Source: JAQVWU01 sp964628455
GTDB taxonomy: Bacteria > Bacillota > Clostridia > Oscillospirales > CAG-272
Reading direction: 5' to 3'
Length of the DNA: 12,617 nt
Assembly: GCA_964628455.1 (NCBI GenBank)
Contig: CAZVPD010000113.1
Location: forward strand, 1-12,617
Shown: positions 1 to 6,534 of the stretch, piece by piece
How positions within the stretch are numbered: position 1 is the first letter of the stretch
Layout of the letters: each line of letters begins with the position of its first letter
The notes under the pieces: model-generated
What the model was told of the DNA's origin: nothing
Databases searched by the model: none
Seen by the model: only the letters and a program-made list of their open reading frames with translations
Made by a program: the position numbers and the translations under genes

Positions 1-849
1 CTCAAGGGAACCCCGGATGACCGTAATGGGTGTTTTCAGTTCATGCGAAATATTTGCCACAAAATCCTGTCTCAGCTTTTCGGACCTTTCGCTTTCCAGA
101 GAAGAAAAATAAAGCCGTCCGGCAAGCACATCCAGATTGTCCGCCAGTGTGCCTATTTCATCTTTCTGATGAATATTGTTTTTTGCCGTATAATCGCCGG
201 CCGTTAATCTGATTGCCGTATGGTTCATTTTATTCAGAGGTTTCGTAAAAGTAAGGCTGAATCCCACAGACAGGATGATTGCAAAAAGCAGTGCGATACC
301 AATGCTCAGGATCAGCAATAAAATGCTTTTCGACAACGCGGAGTTGATTCCGTTGACCGGGGAGTGAATAAGCACAGCTCCGATGACCTGACCCCGGTCC
401 GAGAAGATGGGAGTCCCGACGGTCAAGGTCGGTGTTTCGAGCATGGAGCTGAAATTTTCGCTGAAAGCGGTTTCTCCCGCAAAGACCGATTTTACGATTT
501 CTCCGGCATTCGACGGAAGTTCGGTAATCAGAACCTGTTCGTGAAGTCCCGTTCCGTTCGTGATGATCTCCAGATTTTCATCGACGATCCAGACGTCTGT
601 CATTGCGATGTTATTGATAAAATTGATATAAGTCCTGTAACCGTTTCCCTGCATTCGCATGAAACCGCCGTTCATGGCCGACGTCAATGTCTCGGATATT
701 TTCACAGCCCTTTTTTCAAGGTCGATCTTATATATTTCAATCGTATTTCCCCTGAACAGCAATACAAAAATTCCGGTCATAATAAAAGAAAAAACAAGCA
801 GCGCCGCGGTAAAATAAGCGGCAAGTTTGAGCGCGATTTTATTTTTCAT
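1..849 (-). CDS. Sensor histidine kinase, N-terminal 283 residues (3' end beyond the window)
   Basis: Membrane sensor kinase of a two-component system, partner of the OmpR-type regulator just upstream. Translating from the ATG at 849 gives an open frame of 283 residues to the left edge. Seen: TM1 at about residues 9-31; an extracytoplasmic sensor region at about 32-170, with a PAS/Cache-like stretch (VWIVDENLEIITNGTG, residues 86-101); TM2 at about 175-197; a HAMP linker at about 198-250; then the start of the HisKA dimerisation domain, whose H-box FVANISHELKTP puts the phospho-accepting histidine at residue 269. The catalytic HATPase domain lies outside the window. The ATG overlaps the last 11 bp of the regulator gene, implying translational coupling. 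The ligand cannot be told; the divergent secreted DUF2680 gene hints at envelope stress or metal sensing, but that is inference. Confidence 0.95.
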   Translation of the reverse strand, partial: MKNKIALKLAAYFTAALLVFSFIMTGIFVLLFRGNTIEIYKIDLEKRAVKISETLTSAMNGGFMRMQGNGYRTYINFINNIAMTDVWIVDENLEIITNGTGLHEQVLITELPSNAGEIVKSVFAGETAFSENFSSMLETPTLTVGTPIFSDRGQVIGAVLIHSPVNGINSALSKSILLLILSIGIALLFAIILSVGFSLTFTKPLNKMNHTAIRLTAGDYTAKNNIHQKDEIGTLADNLDVLAGRLYFSSLESERSEKLRQDFVANISHELKTPITVIRGSLE

Positions 850-1540
850 CTTTGTTTGCTCCGCCGATCTCAAACTTATATCCGACTCCCCATATTGTTT
901 TAATATCCCATTTCTCATGAGGGTATACATCAAGCTTGGACCTCAGTCTTTTTATGTGAGAATCGACGGTCCTCGTATCACCGAAATAATCGTAGCCCCA
1001 TAAGCTGTTTAATAGATTTTCCCTTGAAAACACTTTGTTTTTATTTCCCGCCAGCGTCCATAAAAGTTCGGTTTCTTTCTTTGTCAAAGCAACATTTTTA
1101 TCGGAAAGCGTGACCGTATAATCATCCAGGCTGATTTTAAGATTGTCGAAGTGCAGTATCTGAGAAGAGTTTTTGTCTGTATTTATTCGCCGGAGGACCG
1201 CGCGTATTCTTGCCATTACTTCACCCGGTGAAAACGGCTTTACGATATAATCGTCCGCGCCGATCTCCAGTCCCATGATTTTCTCAAAGTCCTCTCCCCG
1301 AGCGGTCACCATGATGATCGGTACATTGGACGTCTTTCTTATCTCCCTGCAAACTTCGAATCCGTCCATGACGGGCATCATGACATCGAGCAGAATAATT
1401 TCCGGACCGTATTGCTTGAATTTCGCTATGGCGTCGGCGCCGTCATACGCCGTTACGGCAGAAAAACCTTCTTTTCTGGCATATTCGGTCAATATGGAAG
1501 AAATTTGTTTGTTATCGTCGGCTATTAAAATGATCCCCAT
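839..1540 (-). CDS. OmpR/PhoB-family DNA-binding response regulator
   Basis: Cytoplasmic transcription factor of 233 residues, phosphorylated by the sensor kinase encoded directly downstream. The receiver domain (about 1-118) carries the acidic pair D8/D9, the phospho-acceptor D52 in LLDVMMPVMDG, the switch residue T79 and the conserved K101 in the IVKPFSP motif. The C-terminal winged helix (about 128-226) has the OmpR-type ending DSHIKRLRSKL...WDIKTIWGVGYKF. Length and domain order are normal for the family. A purine-rich AAGGGGG lies about 8 bases before the ATG. The stop codon region overlaps the kinase start by 11 bp. A TATAAT -10 candidate lies upstream on this strand, overlapped near its -35 by an ACACAAA motif also found twice before the divergent gene, consistent with autoregulation. 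The exact subfamily cannot be assigned from sequence alone. Confidence 0.97.
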   Translation of the reverse strand: MGIILIADDNKQISSILTEYARKEGFSAVTAYDGADAIAKFKQYGPEIILLDVMMPVMDGFEVCREIRKTSNVPIIMVTARGEDFEKIMGLEIGADDYIVKPFSPGEVMARIRAVLRRINTDKNSSQILHFDNLKISLDDYTVTLSDKNVALTKKETELLWTLAGNKNKVFSRENLLNSLWGYDYFGDTRTVDSHIKRLRSKLDVYPHEKWDIKTIWGVGYKFEIGGANKDEK

Positions 1541-1587
1541 ATCTTCAGCCCCCTTATGATATTCATATATTCCGTTCTCTTTATCCT

Positions 1588-1618
1588 ATTATAAATTCCA
1601 ATCATGGCAAATTTGTGT
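1588..1618 (-). promoter_or_regulatory. Candidate promoter of the two-component operon
   Basis: On the minus strand TATAAT (1593-1588) sits 17 bp from a poor -35 (ACAAAT, 1616-1611). The -35 overlaps one ACACAAA motif (1618-1612) in the orientation that points toward the regulator gene. A weak -35 covered by a putative regulator site suits an activated or autoregulated promoter. The -10 match is seen; the function is inferred. Confidence 0.5.
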
Positions 1619-1662
1619 CTTTTAAATAAAATGGCAAAAGAAATAATCATTCCTTGAAAAAA

Positions 1663-1680
1663 ACACAAAAAAAACACAAA
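1663..1680 (+). promoter_or_regulatory. Tandem ACACAAA repeats, probable OmpR-type operator
   Basis: ACACAAA occurs at 1663-1669 and again at 1674-1680, a period of exactly 11 bp, about one helical turn. OmpR/PhoB regulators typically bind two direct half-sites at this period, covering the -35 and placed just upstream of the -10. Here the second copy ends 7 bp before the TATAAT of the divergent DUF2680 gene and the first covers its degenerate -35. A third, inverted copy faces the two-component operon. Caveat: the surrounding DNA is A-rich, which raises the chance of fortuitous repeats. Confidence 0.5.
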
Positions 1681-1687
1681 GGACATA

Positions 1688-1693
1688 TATAAT
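1688..1693 (+). promoter_or_regulatory. -10 box of the DUF2680-like gene
   Basis: A perfect TATAAT lies about 50 bp before the start codon, predicting transcription from near position 1700 and a leader of about 44 nt. No recognisable -35 exists at 17 bp (ACAAAA at 1665-1670); instead the tandem ACACAAA repeats occupy that place, as expected of a promoter that depends on an activator. Confidence 0.6.
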
Positions 1694-1743
1694 GATACTG
1701 CAGCACAAAAGGCTGAATATATTTTAGAAGGAGGTTTTTATCA

Positions 1744-2223
1744 ATGACTAAAATGAAAAAAGTATGGATCGTCGGAGCGGTTATACTGGCGGTTGCGGTA
1801 ACGGCAATAACATCTTTTGCCGCTTCCGAATATAACAGTCCGGCAGAGGCGCTGGCAGCGCTGACCAACAAAACCGAGGAGCAGCTTATTCAGGAAAGAC
1901 AGGAATCAGGCACTACCTTTGGAGCAATAGCGGAAGAAAACGGAGTTCTTGAAGCATTTAAAGCCGAAATGCTCCAGATCAAAAAAGACCGGATCGAAGC
2001 TAAAGTTGCCGACGGTACGCTGACAAGAGCAGAAGCGGATGAAATCATTCAGGCCATCGAGGAAAGAATGGCAGAATGCGACGGAAGCGGTTCCTGCGGT
2101 AATCGCGGACTTTTCGGAACCCGTTCGGGCCGGGGCGGCGGATGCCGTATGGGAAACGGTGAAGGACGGACCGGCGGTCAGGGCAGGGGCAGAGGTCTGT
2201 GCGGATCGTGCGCAACCGAATAA
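1744..2223 (+). CDS. Secreted DUF2680-like protein with Gly/Arg/Cys-rich tail
   Basis: Small exported protein of 159 residues. A Sec signal peptide is visible: Lys-rich start (MTKMKK), hydrophobic core at about 7-25 and a likely cleavage after A26 or A27 in SFAASEY. The mature part (about 28-112) contains the pattern typical of clostridial DUF2680 proteins: SPAEALAALTNKTEEQL, then GTTFGAIAEENGVLEAFK and a helical segment ending in GTLTRAEADEIIQAIEERM. From about 112 on, the tail is rich in Gly and Arg with cysteines at 112, 118, 134, 153 and 156 (the last two as C-x-x-C), which may bind a metal or form disulfides. A strong AAGGAGG lies 9 bases before the ATG; M4 is a possible alternative start. 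It is divergent from an OmpR-type system and probably regulated by it. The biochemical role is unknown. Confidence 0.9.
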   Translation: MTKMKKVWIVGAVILAVAVTAITSFAASEYNSPAEALAALTNKTEEQLIQERQESGTTFGAIAEENGVLEAFKAEMLQIKKDRIEAKVADGTLTRAEADEIIQAIEERMAECDGSGSCGNRGLFGTRSGRGGGCRMGNGEGRTGGQGRGRGLCGSCATE

Positions 2224-2230
2224 TATCATG

Positions 2231-2282
2231 AAAAAAGGCAAAAGACGGCGCAGTGAAAAATGGCCGTCTTTTGTCTTTTTTT
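2231..2282. terminator. Bidirectional intrinsic terminator between convergent genes
   Basis: An 11-bp perfect stem (2239-2249 with 2263-2273, arms CAAAAGACGGC and GCCGTCTTTTG) with a 13-nt loop is followed by TCTTTTTTT on the plus strand. It is preceded by six A (2231-2236), which form the U-run on the minus strand. It can end both the DUF2680-like gene and the convergent DUF4091 gene. Confidence 0.9.
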
Positions 2283-2303
2283 GAGGAATTGATGACTTTT
2301 ATA

Positions 2304-3875
2304 TCATTTTCTTCCCGAAACGGCTTCGAGCAGCTTTCTTCTTGCCGCGCGGAACTTTATCGGGTCATATTCGACATCGCGGAAGGACCGGAAGCAGCTT
2401 GAGCAGATTTCGTCTGCCGCCGTCTTGTCTTTTGCGGCGAGGAGTTTAAACAGTTCGTATTCTTCGGCGCTTTCGCGGTGGGCTTCAAGCCGGACAGACA
2501 TCCAGGGTTCGCCTTCACCCGGATAAATGATATGCGTGTCACCCGGCGGAAGGAAGCATACCGCATCGGTGTTGTGATGCTCGGGGCAGTTGCAGGTAAA
2601 CGGATCCTGACTGTAGGCCGTCCCGTCGGCAGATATGCCGTTCTGATAGCAGTTGGCCGCCCAATGCAGATAACCGCCGAGGTTATACATATAATTTCCC
2701 CAATACAGATAGCGCGTGGCCAGCAGCGCGTAGTCCATAAAACGGTTGATGTATCCGCCGTGTCTCGGTCCGCAGCAGACGTAATGCCAGATCTCATCGC
2801 CGTTTCCGCGCAGGGTTTCCATTTCTTTGCGGTGAACTTCATATTCGGCATTCAGGGGAACCCATATATCGAGTGCGCCGTGCAGATTGCCGTAGGACAT
2901 GGCGTCGATCAGCTTGATGTCGGGAACGAATTTGCGGATCAGGCCGCAAAGGGCCCGGAATTCGGTGGCATTTTCCGTATTCGGCTCATCGGCTACGCCC
3001 ATGGCGAAAATATCGAGCCAGCCGTTGCGCTCCAGCACTTCGTGCAGCGCGGGCAGGTACTGCGAAAGATAAAGATATCCTTCCAGGCTCATGCAGGGAA
3101 TATTGCCCTTGACATAAATGGTCGATTCATGCCAGCTCTTTCGCCATCCGACACTCGGACCGTTGAAATATTTTATGCCGAACGAAAGCGCCTTTTTCAT
3201 ATTGGCTTCCATTTCGGAAAAGTCGAATGCGTATTTGTTTTCGCCCGTTTCGCTGACATGTACGCCTCCGACATACATCATGTTCTGTCTCATGCGGCGC
3301 AGCATTTTCAGGTATTGATCGTCCAGCGTGTCGAATTCGGGCGTGCCCTGCTTTACGTTGTGGTATTTGGCGACGCAGCCGCGGTTATAACCCATGATGA
3401 TTTTCAGCGTTTCATCGGGTACAACGGCGGAAAAAACCTCGATTTTAACCGGGACGGACAGATCACCCGCTTTGATGCAGCCTTCGATAATGCCGGGCGC
3501 GGCATCTTTTTCGATTTTTAAAGCGATATAAAGTCCGCCTCTGCCGTCTGACGTTTTGATGGTTCCCCTGTACGGCATCAGGCAGTCATAGACAGAATAA
3601 GGCGCCCATCTTTCGGGACAGTGGGGGAGCGCGTTGTCCGCGTTCAGTCCCTGGTTTGCCTCGACGTATACCGGATACAGAGAGTAGATTTCGGGGGAGA
3701 ATCCTTCGGCGGATACTTCGGTGACCCCGTCTTCCGGCAGTCCGTCAAGCAGCAGCTGAAAAGCCGCGTAACCTCCGCGGGGAGCGAAAAGATCCGCTTT
3801 ATCCGAGGATGACGCATATTCCCGGATGTCCGGATAAGTAAATTCCGAGCTGTCTACGACCGTATATTTCATCAT
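2304..3875 (-). CDS. DUF4091 domain protein, glycoside-hydrolase-like
   Basis: Protein of 523 residues with no signal peptide, so probably cytoplasmic. An N-terminal beta-rich region (about 30-155) is followed by a TIM-barrel-like part containing GVADEPN (D296, E297, P298, the acidic position typical of these glycosidase-like barrels), IWHYVCCGPR (362-371) and GGYLHWAAN (400-408). The C-terminal DUF4091 signature SVRLEAHRESAEEYEL lies at 460-475. DUF4091 proteins are presumed carbohydrate-active; no substrate is established here. The start at 3875 is chosen because GGAGG (3886-3882) lies 6 bases before it; the upstream ATG at 3983 would add 36 residues that overlap the promoter and look noncoding. 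The ATG at 3872 is also possible. Cysteines cluster at 367/368, 428/430 and 491/494. It is monocistronic, ended by the bidirectional terminator. Direct enzyme activity is unproven. Confidence 0.88.
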   Translation of the reverse strand: MMKYTVVDSSEFTYPDIREYASSSDKADLFAPRGGYAAFQLLLDGLPEDGVTEVSAEGFSPEIYSLYPVYVEANQGLNADNALPHCPERWAPYSVYDCLMPYRGTIKTSDGRGGLYIALKIEKDAAPGIIEGCIKAGDLSVPVKIEVFSAVVPDETLKIIMGYNRGCVAKYHNVKQGTPEFDTLDDQYLKMLRRMRQNMMYVGGVHVSETGENKYAFDFSEMEANMKKALSFGIKYFNGPSVGWRKSWHESTIYVKGNIPCMSLEGYLYLSQYLPALHEVLERNGWLDIFAMGVADEPNTENATEFRALCGLIRKFVPDIKLIDAMSYGNLHGALDIWVPLNAEYEVHRKEMETLRGNGDEIWHYVCCGPRHGGYINRFMDYALLATRYLYWGNYMYNLGGYLHWAANCYQNGISADGTAYSQDPFTCNCPEHHNTDAVCFLPPGDTHIIYPGEGEPWMSVRLEAHRESAEEYELFKLLAAKDKTAADEICSSCFRSFRDVEYDPIKFRAARRKLLEAVSGRK

Positions 3876-3881
3876 ATATTG

Positions 3882-3886
3882 CCTCC
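3882..3886 (-). promoter_or_regulatory. Ribosome binding site that sets the DUF4091 start
   Basis: GGAGG on the minus strand, 6 bases before the ATG at 3875. It excludes the 36-residue upstream extension of the open frame. Confidence 0.8.
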
Positions 3887-3906
3887 GTTTTCTTTGTTTT
3901 AAAGTT

Positions 3907-3935
3907 ATTATAGTCGGTAAAAGCATGAATTGCAA
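3907..3935 (-). promoter_or_regulatory. Sigma-A promoter of the DUF4091 gene
   Basis: TTGCAA (3935-3930) and TATAAT (3912-3907) on the minus strand with a 17-bp spacer. The -35 is embedded in TCTTGCAATT (3937-3928), the same ten bases found at the -35 of the hyuA-like gene, suggesting shared control. Confidence 0.8.
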
Positions 3936-4290
3936 GATGTTTCCGCTGATATTTGCAGGGATTCGTATGAAACCGTGAAACAAAGGAATATAAAATCAAT
4001 ATCGGAGTAAAATGCGGACGGTTATACCGAAGCGTTATAAAACCGGAGGTACTCATCGCGGCAAAAAACGCGTCCGGTGTTTGCGCCGGGCACGGCGGGG
4101 CTGTCCCTTCGCGGAAGCGACGGACAGCGTGCGAATCCATGCGGCTCCGGATCCCGGAGGACCCCGCGAAGTGCATGCCGGTCGCGGCTGTATTCCCGCA
4201 TAAAGCGATGACGGGCGACGGAGAAAGACTGCTTTCGGTTATGATCGAAGAGGATATGATCAACGGCACGGCGCACGGTAAGTGTATGCT
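3936..4290. other. Gene-free stretch with GC-rich inverted repeats, function unknown
   Basis: No convincing gene. From about 4013 the sequence is GC-rich, unlike the other AT-rich intergenic regions. It holds consecutive potential hairpins: CTGTCC/GGACAG (4101-4106 with 4122-4127) enclosing TCGC-GGAA-GCGA (4109-4120, a GNRA-type GGAA loop read on the plus strand); CTCCGG-ATC-CCGGAG (4145-4159); and CCGCG/CGCGG (4164-4168 with 4183-4187), which competes with GCCG-GTCG-CGGC (4177-4188). Several short frames are open on both strands (for example plus 4012-4203 and 4139-4360, minus 4022-4276), but none has a good ribosome binding site or a recognisable protein family. It may be a structured RNA, a decayed gene fragment or a transcribed spacer. 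No known riboswitch consensus was recognised. Confidence 0.4.
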
Positions 4291-4293
4291 GTC

Positions 4294-4346
4294 AAAAAAC
4301 AGAAGAGATAAAAGCGCGGTTTTATCGCGCGTTTTTTATCTTCTGT
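4294..4346 (-). terminator. Intrinsic terminator of the hyuA-like gene, overlapping its stop codon
   Basis: A long imperfect stem of about 20 bp pairs 4299-4318 with 4326-4346 around a short GTTTTAT loop, followed on the minus strand by six T (4299-4294). The stop codon and last codons of the hyuA-like gene lie inside one arm. On the plus strand the inner GCGCG/CGCGC hairpin is followed by TTTTTT and could also stop transcription in that direction. Confidence 0.85.
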
Positions 4347-6339
4347 CTATCCGGCCCTGAATGGTGGCGCGGACAAATATCCCGAGTTCGATGCTGATCG
4401 TTCCGTCCTCAAGAGCGGCAATGCTGTCGTTGCGCGTTATTTCGACATTTGCTTCGGCTTCGCCGATAAGACCGCGCCTGGCGGCTTCCGTACGGGCGGA
4501 CGCTTCCGCTTCCGCTTTCGCACGGGTCAGCGCGGCTTCATATGAATGATAAAACGGATTGTCCTCAAGTGAAAGAATATAATAGCCTTCAAGGCCTCCG
4601 ACTGTATAGGAAGGCCGTATTTCGATTTCATGCGTCACGCTGACGCCGCTGACCGCGGCGCCGACCGCGTTGGCTACCGCAGCGTTGGCGGGCACCACAC
4701 TGCGGGTACCCAGTTTTTCCGCAACTTCGTGTATGAAAATATGCGTGGGCGCGCCAACCCCGATCAGGGCTGCGGAAGTCCGGAATCCGGCTGTAATAAA
4801 TTCGTTCTCCCCGCCGTGCCAGGTTTTTTCGGCAAGATGGGCGATATCGGTGCTGTCTGCAAAGCCTGCGCCGTAGGTTTCCCGCATAAGAAGCCTGATA
4901 ATTCCGGTATACAGCATAAGCCGGACACGGTCGAATATCAGGCTGCATAGCCCGTCTTCATCGGTTGAAAGCAGGCGTGTAAAATATCCGGCTCCCAGAC
5001 GCGCCGCTTCGGTGTTATAATCCGTAAAGATTCCGGCCATATGCATGGCATCGGTAGGTGTAAAACCCGAACGCAGGATAATGCCGTATTTTTCAAGATT
5101 GTCGGGCCGGAAAGTGTAGATATCCTGATCCATCGCTTCAGCCAGCGTATCGGATGCCATGGGGCCGTTTTCAAGAAGACGGCAGATTTCACGCTCGCGC
5201 CGGGTCAGATTCAAACGGGTATCGGCGGAAGAGATAAGTTTGAAAAACTCGTATCTGCGCGACTGACCCTGGTAACGGGATGAATTCATGCGCCGGAGCT
5301 CTCCGACAACAGACGGGAATTCATCGGCCAGAATGCAGAGCGGTATTACCCGTTCCGGCCCCAATGAGACCGTTCCGTCCCGTTCGATTTTGACGCGGCT
5401 GTCTCCACCCAGACCGAACGTTTCTATATATGTGGCGCAGACGGTCGTCTGCCATGCTCCGAGAGACACGCCGTTTTCATTTTTTACCGGTATGCCGCCG
5501 CGGATAAGGGCAAGGTCGCATGTGGTTCCGCCGATATCGGCGACAATGGCATTCTGTTCGTTTGTCAGCCGCGCGGCGCCCGCGACAGAAGCGGTGGGTC
5601 CGCACAGAAGCGTTTCAACGGGGCGGAGCACGGCAAAATCGGCGCTCATCAGGCTGCCGTCGCTCCGGACGATATAGACCGGAGCTTCAATCCGAAGGTC
5701 GCTCAGAGATGACCTGACGGAAGAGATGAACTCCGCAATAAGAGGGGTCAGGCGTGCGTTGAGCAGTGCCGAAGACGCCCTTCGGAGATAATTCAGTTCA
5801 TTGACCGCAAGGTCGCAGCTGCAGACAGTCTCGCACCCGAGTTCCGACAGGATGTCCCGTATGCGGTATTCAAGCGAAGGATTGCGCGAGGCAAGCATTC
5901 CCGCAACGGCAAAGGACCGGTCGGCACATGCGGCTTCGGAAAGAACGGTCCGTACTTCATCCCAATCCGGCTCCTCCGCAACCGTCCCGTCCAGCGATAT
6001 TCTGCCGCCGATAAAGAGGATCTCCTCAGCCGGCGGAAGTCCGAACTCGGCATGCCGGTCCGAGACGATTTTTTTATCGCCCCCGGTGATCACAAGCCGT
6101 GCGGCAGCTCCTCTGCCTTCGATGCAGGCATTCGTGGCAAGCGTTGTGGAAAGCGCGACCAGATTGATTTCAGGGAGATAGGCTGCGTCGAGAGCGCGGA
6201 TTGCCGAAAGAATGCAGCGCGTAAGATTTTCGCGGGTGGTCAGTGTTTTGGATGCGCAGACCACTTCTTCCGTATCATAGTTATAGATAACGGCGTCCGT
6301 GTAAGTTCCGCCCGTATCGATTCCAAGTCCTATATTCAT
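4336..6339 (-). CDS. Hydantoinase/oxoprolinase (HyuA)-family ASKHA ATPase
   Basis: Protein of 667 residues, cytoplasmic. The N-terminal nucleotide-binding half shows GIDTGGTYTDAV (6-17, phosphate-1 loop), STTLATNA (64-71), RPVETLLCGPTASVAGAA (239-256), a second phosphate loop VADIGGTTCDLALIRGG (266-282) and FGLGGDS (308-314). The distal half has IGVGAPTHIFIHEVA (526-540) and VVPANAAVANAVGAAV (548-563), typical of this family. A helix-rich segment at about 377-422 (LTRREREICRLLENGP...) resembles a winged helix inserted between the two halves. Family members cleave hydantoins or 5-oxoproline using ATP, usually with a HyuB subunit; no hyuB lies beside it, so that activity is doubtful. The start is supported by GGAG 11 bases upstream and the conserved motif beginning at residue 4. 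Transcribed alone, divergent from the larA-like operon. Substrate unknown; a kinase-like or activator role is possible. Confidence 0.9.
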   Translation of the reverse strand: MNIGLGIDTGGTYTDAVIYNYDTEEVVCASKTLTTRENLTRCILSAIRALDAAYLPEINLVALSTTLATNACIEGRGAAARLVITGGDKKIVSDRHAEFGLPPAEEILFIGGRISLDGTVAEEPDWDEVRTVLSEAACADRSFAVAGMLASRNPSLEYRIRDILSELGCETVCSCDLAVNELNYLRRASSALLNARLTPLIAEFISSVRSSLSDLRIEAPVYIVRSDGSLMSADFAVLRPVETLLCGPTASVAGAARLTNEQNAIVADIGGTTCDLALIRGGIPVKNENGVSLGAWQTTVCATYIETFGLGGDSRVKIERDGTVSLGPERVIPLCILADEFPSVVGELRRMNSSRYQGQSRRYEFFKLISSADTRLNLTRREREICRLLENGPMASDTLAEAMDQDIYTFRPDNLEKYGIILRSGFTPTDAMHMAGIFTDYNTEAARLGAGYFTRLLSTDEDGLCSLIFDRVRLMLYTGIIRLLMRETYGAGFADSTDIAHLAEKTWHGGENEFITAGFRTSAALIGVGAPTHIFIHEVAEKLGTRSVVPANAAVANAVGAAVSGVSVTHEIEIRPSYTVGGLEGYYILSLEDNPFYHSYEAALTRAKAEAEASARTEAARRGLIGEAEANVEITRNDSIAALEDGTISIELGIFVRATIQGRIDRR

Positions 6340-6378
6340 ATATAGATAAACTCCGTCTGTTATTTGATGATTTTAACG

Positions 6379-6407
6379 ATTATAGCATGTTTGAAAATCA
6401 ATTGCAA
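6379..6407 (-). promoter_or_regulatory. Sigma-A promoter of the hyuA-like gene
   Basis: On the minus strand TTGCAA (6407-6402) and TATAAT (6384-6379) are separated by 17 bp. The leader is about 35 nt. The -35 lies in TCTTGCAATT, shared with the DUF4091 promoter. Confidence 0.8.
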
Positions 6408-6453
6408 GAATATTTTAAAACAAGATATCGCATTTCTAATTATCATAAATCTA

Positions 6454-6482
6454 TTGCATTATTATTTTCGTTCAGTTATAAT
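6454..6482 (+). promoter_or_regulatory. Sigma-A promoter of the larA-pfp-uroD-HAD-gnd operon
   Basis: TTGCAT (6454-6459), a 17-bp spacer and TATAAT (6477-6482). Transcription should begin near 6489, giving a leader of about 46 nt with GAGGTGAGG just before the first ATG. No other convincing promoter is seen between the genes of the operon. Confidence 0.82.
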
Positions 6483-6534
6483 AATCCTGAAGAACAGCGG
6501 TGTTCTTGTGTTCTGACGAAAATGAGGTGAGGTC

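Larger units (their letters stand above)
6340..6534. promoter_or_regulatory. Divergent regulatory region between the hyuA-like and larA-like genes
   Basis: AT-rich 195-bp region holding two back-to-back promoters whose -35 boxes are 46 bp apart (6407 and 6454). No clear palindromic operator was found beyond the promoter-linked TTGCAATT block. The geometry would allow one regulator to control both transcripts. Confidence 0.6.

Noticed and set aside
364..903. Plus-strand open frame of 179 codons
   Set aside because: Antisense to the sensor kinase, whose TM, HAMP and H-box features are clear on the minus strand.
2478..3521. Long plus-strand open frame of 347 codons
   Set aside because: It lies fully antisense to the DUF4091 gene, has no recognisable domain and no ribosome site; it is a shadow frame produced by codon bias.
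3876..3983. 36-residue N-terminal extension of the DUF4091 protein
   Set aside because: It would overlap a TTGCAA-17-TATAAT promoter, and GGAGG points to the start at 3875.
4046..4210. Cobalamin riboswitch or SRP RNA
   Set aside because: GC-rich hairpins and a GGAA loop raised the idea, but the conserved B12-box and SRP loop sequences are absent on both strands.
3799..4269. Protein-coding gene in the spacer between the DUF4091 and hyuA-like genes
   Set aside because: Several short frames are open on both strands, but none has a ribosome site, a family match or a clear advantage over the others; a decayed gene remains possible.
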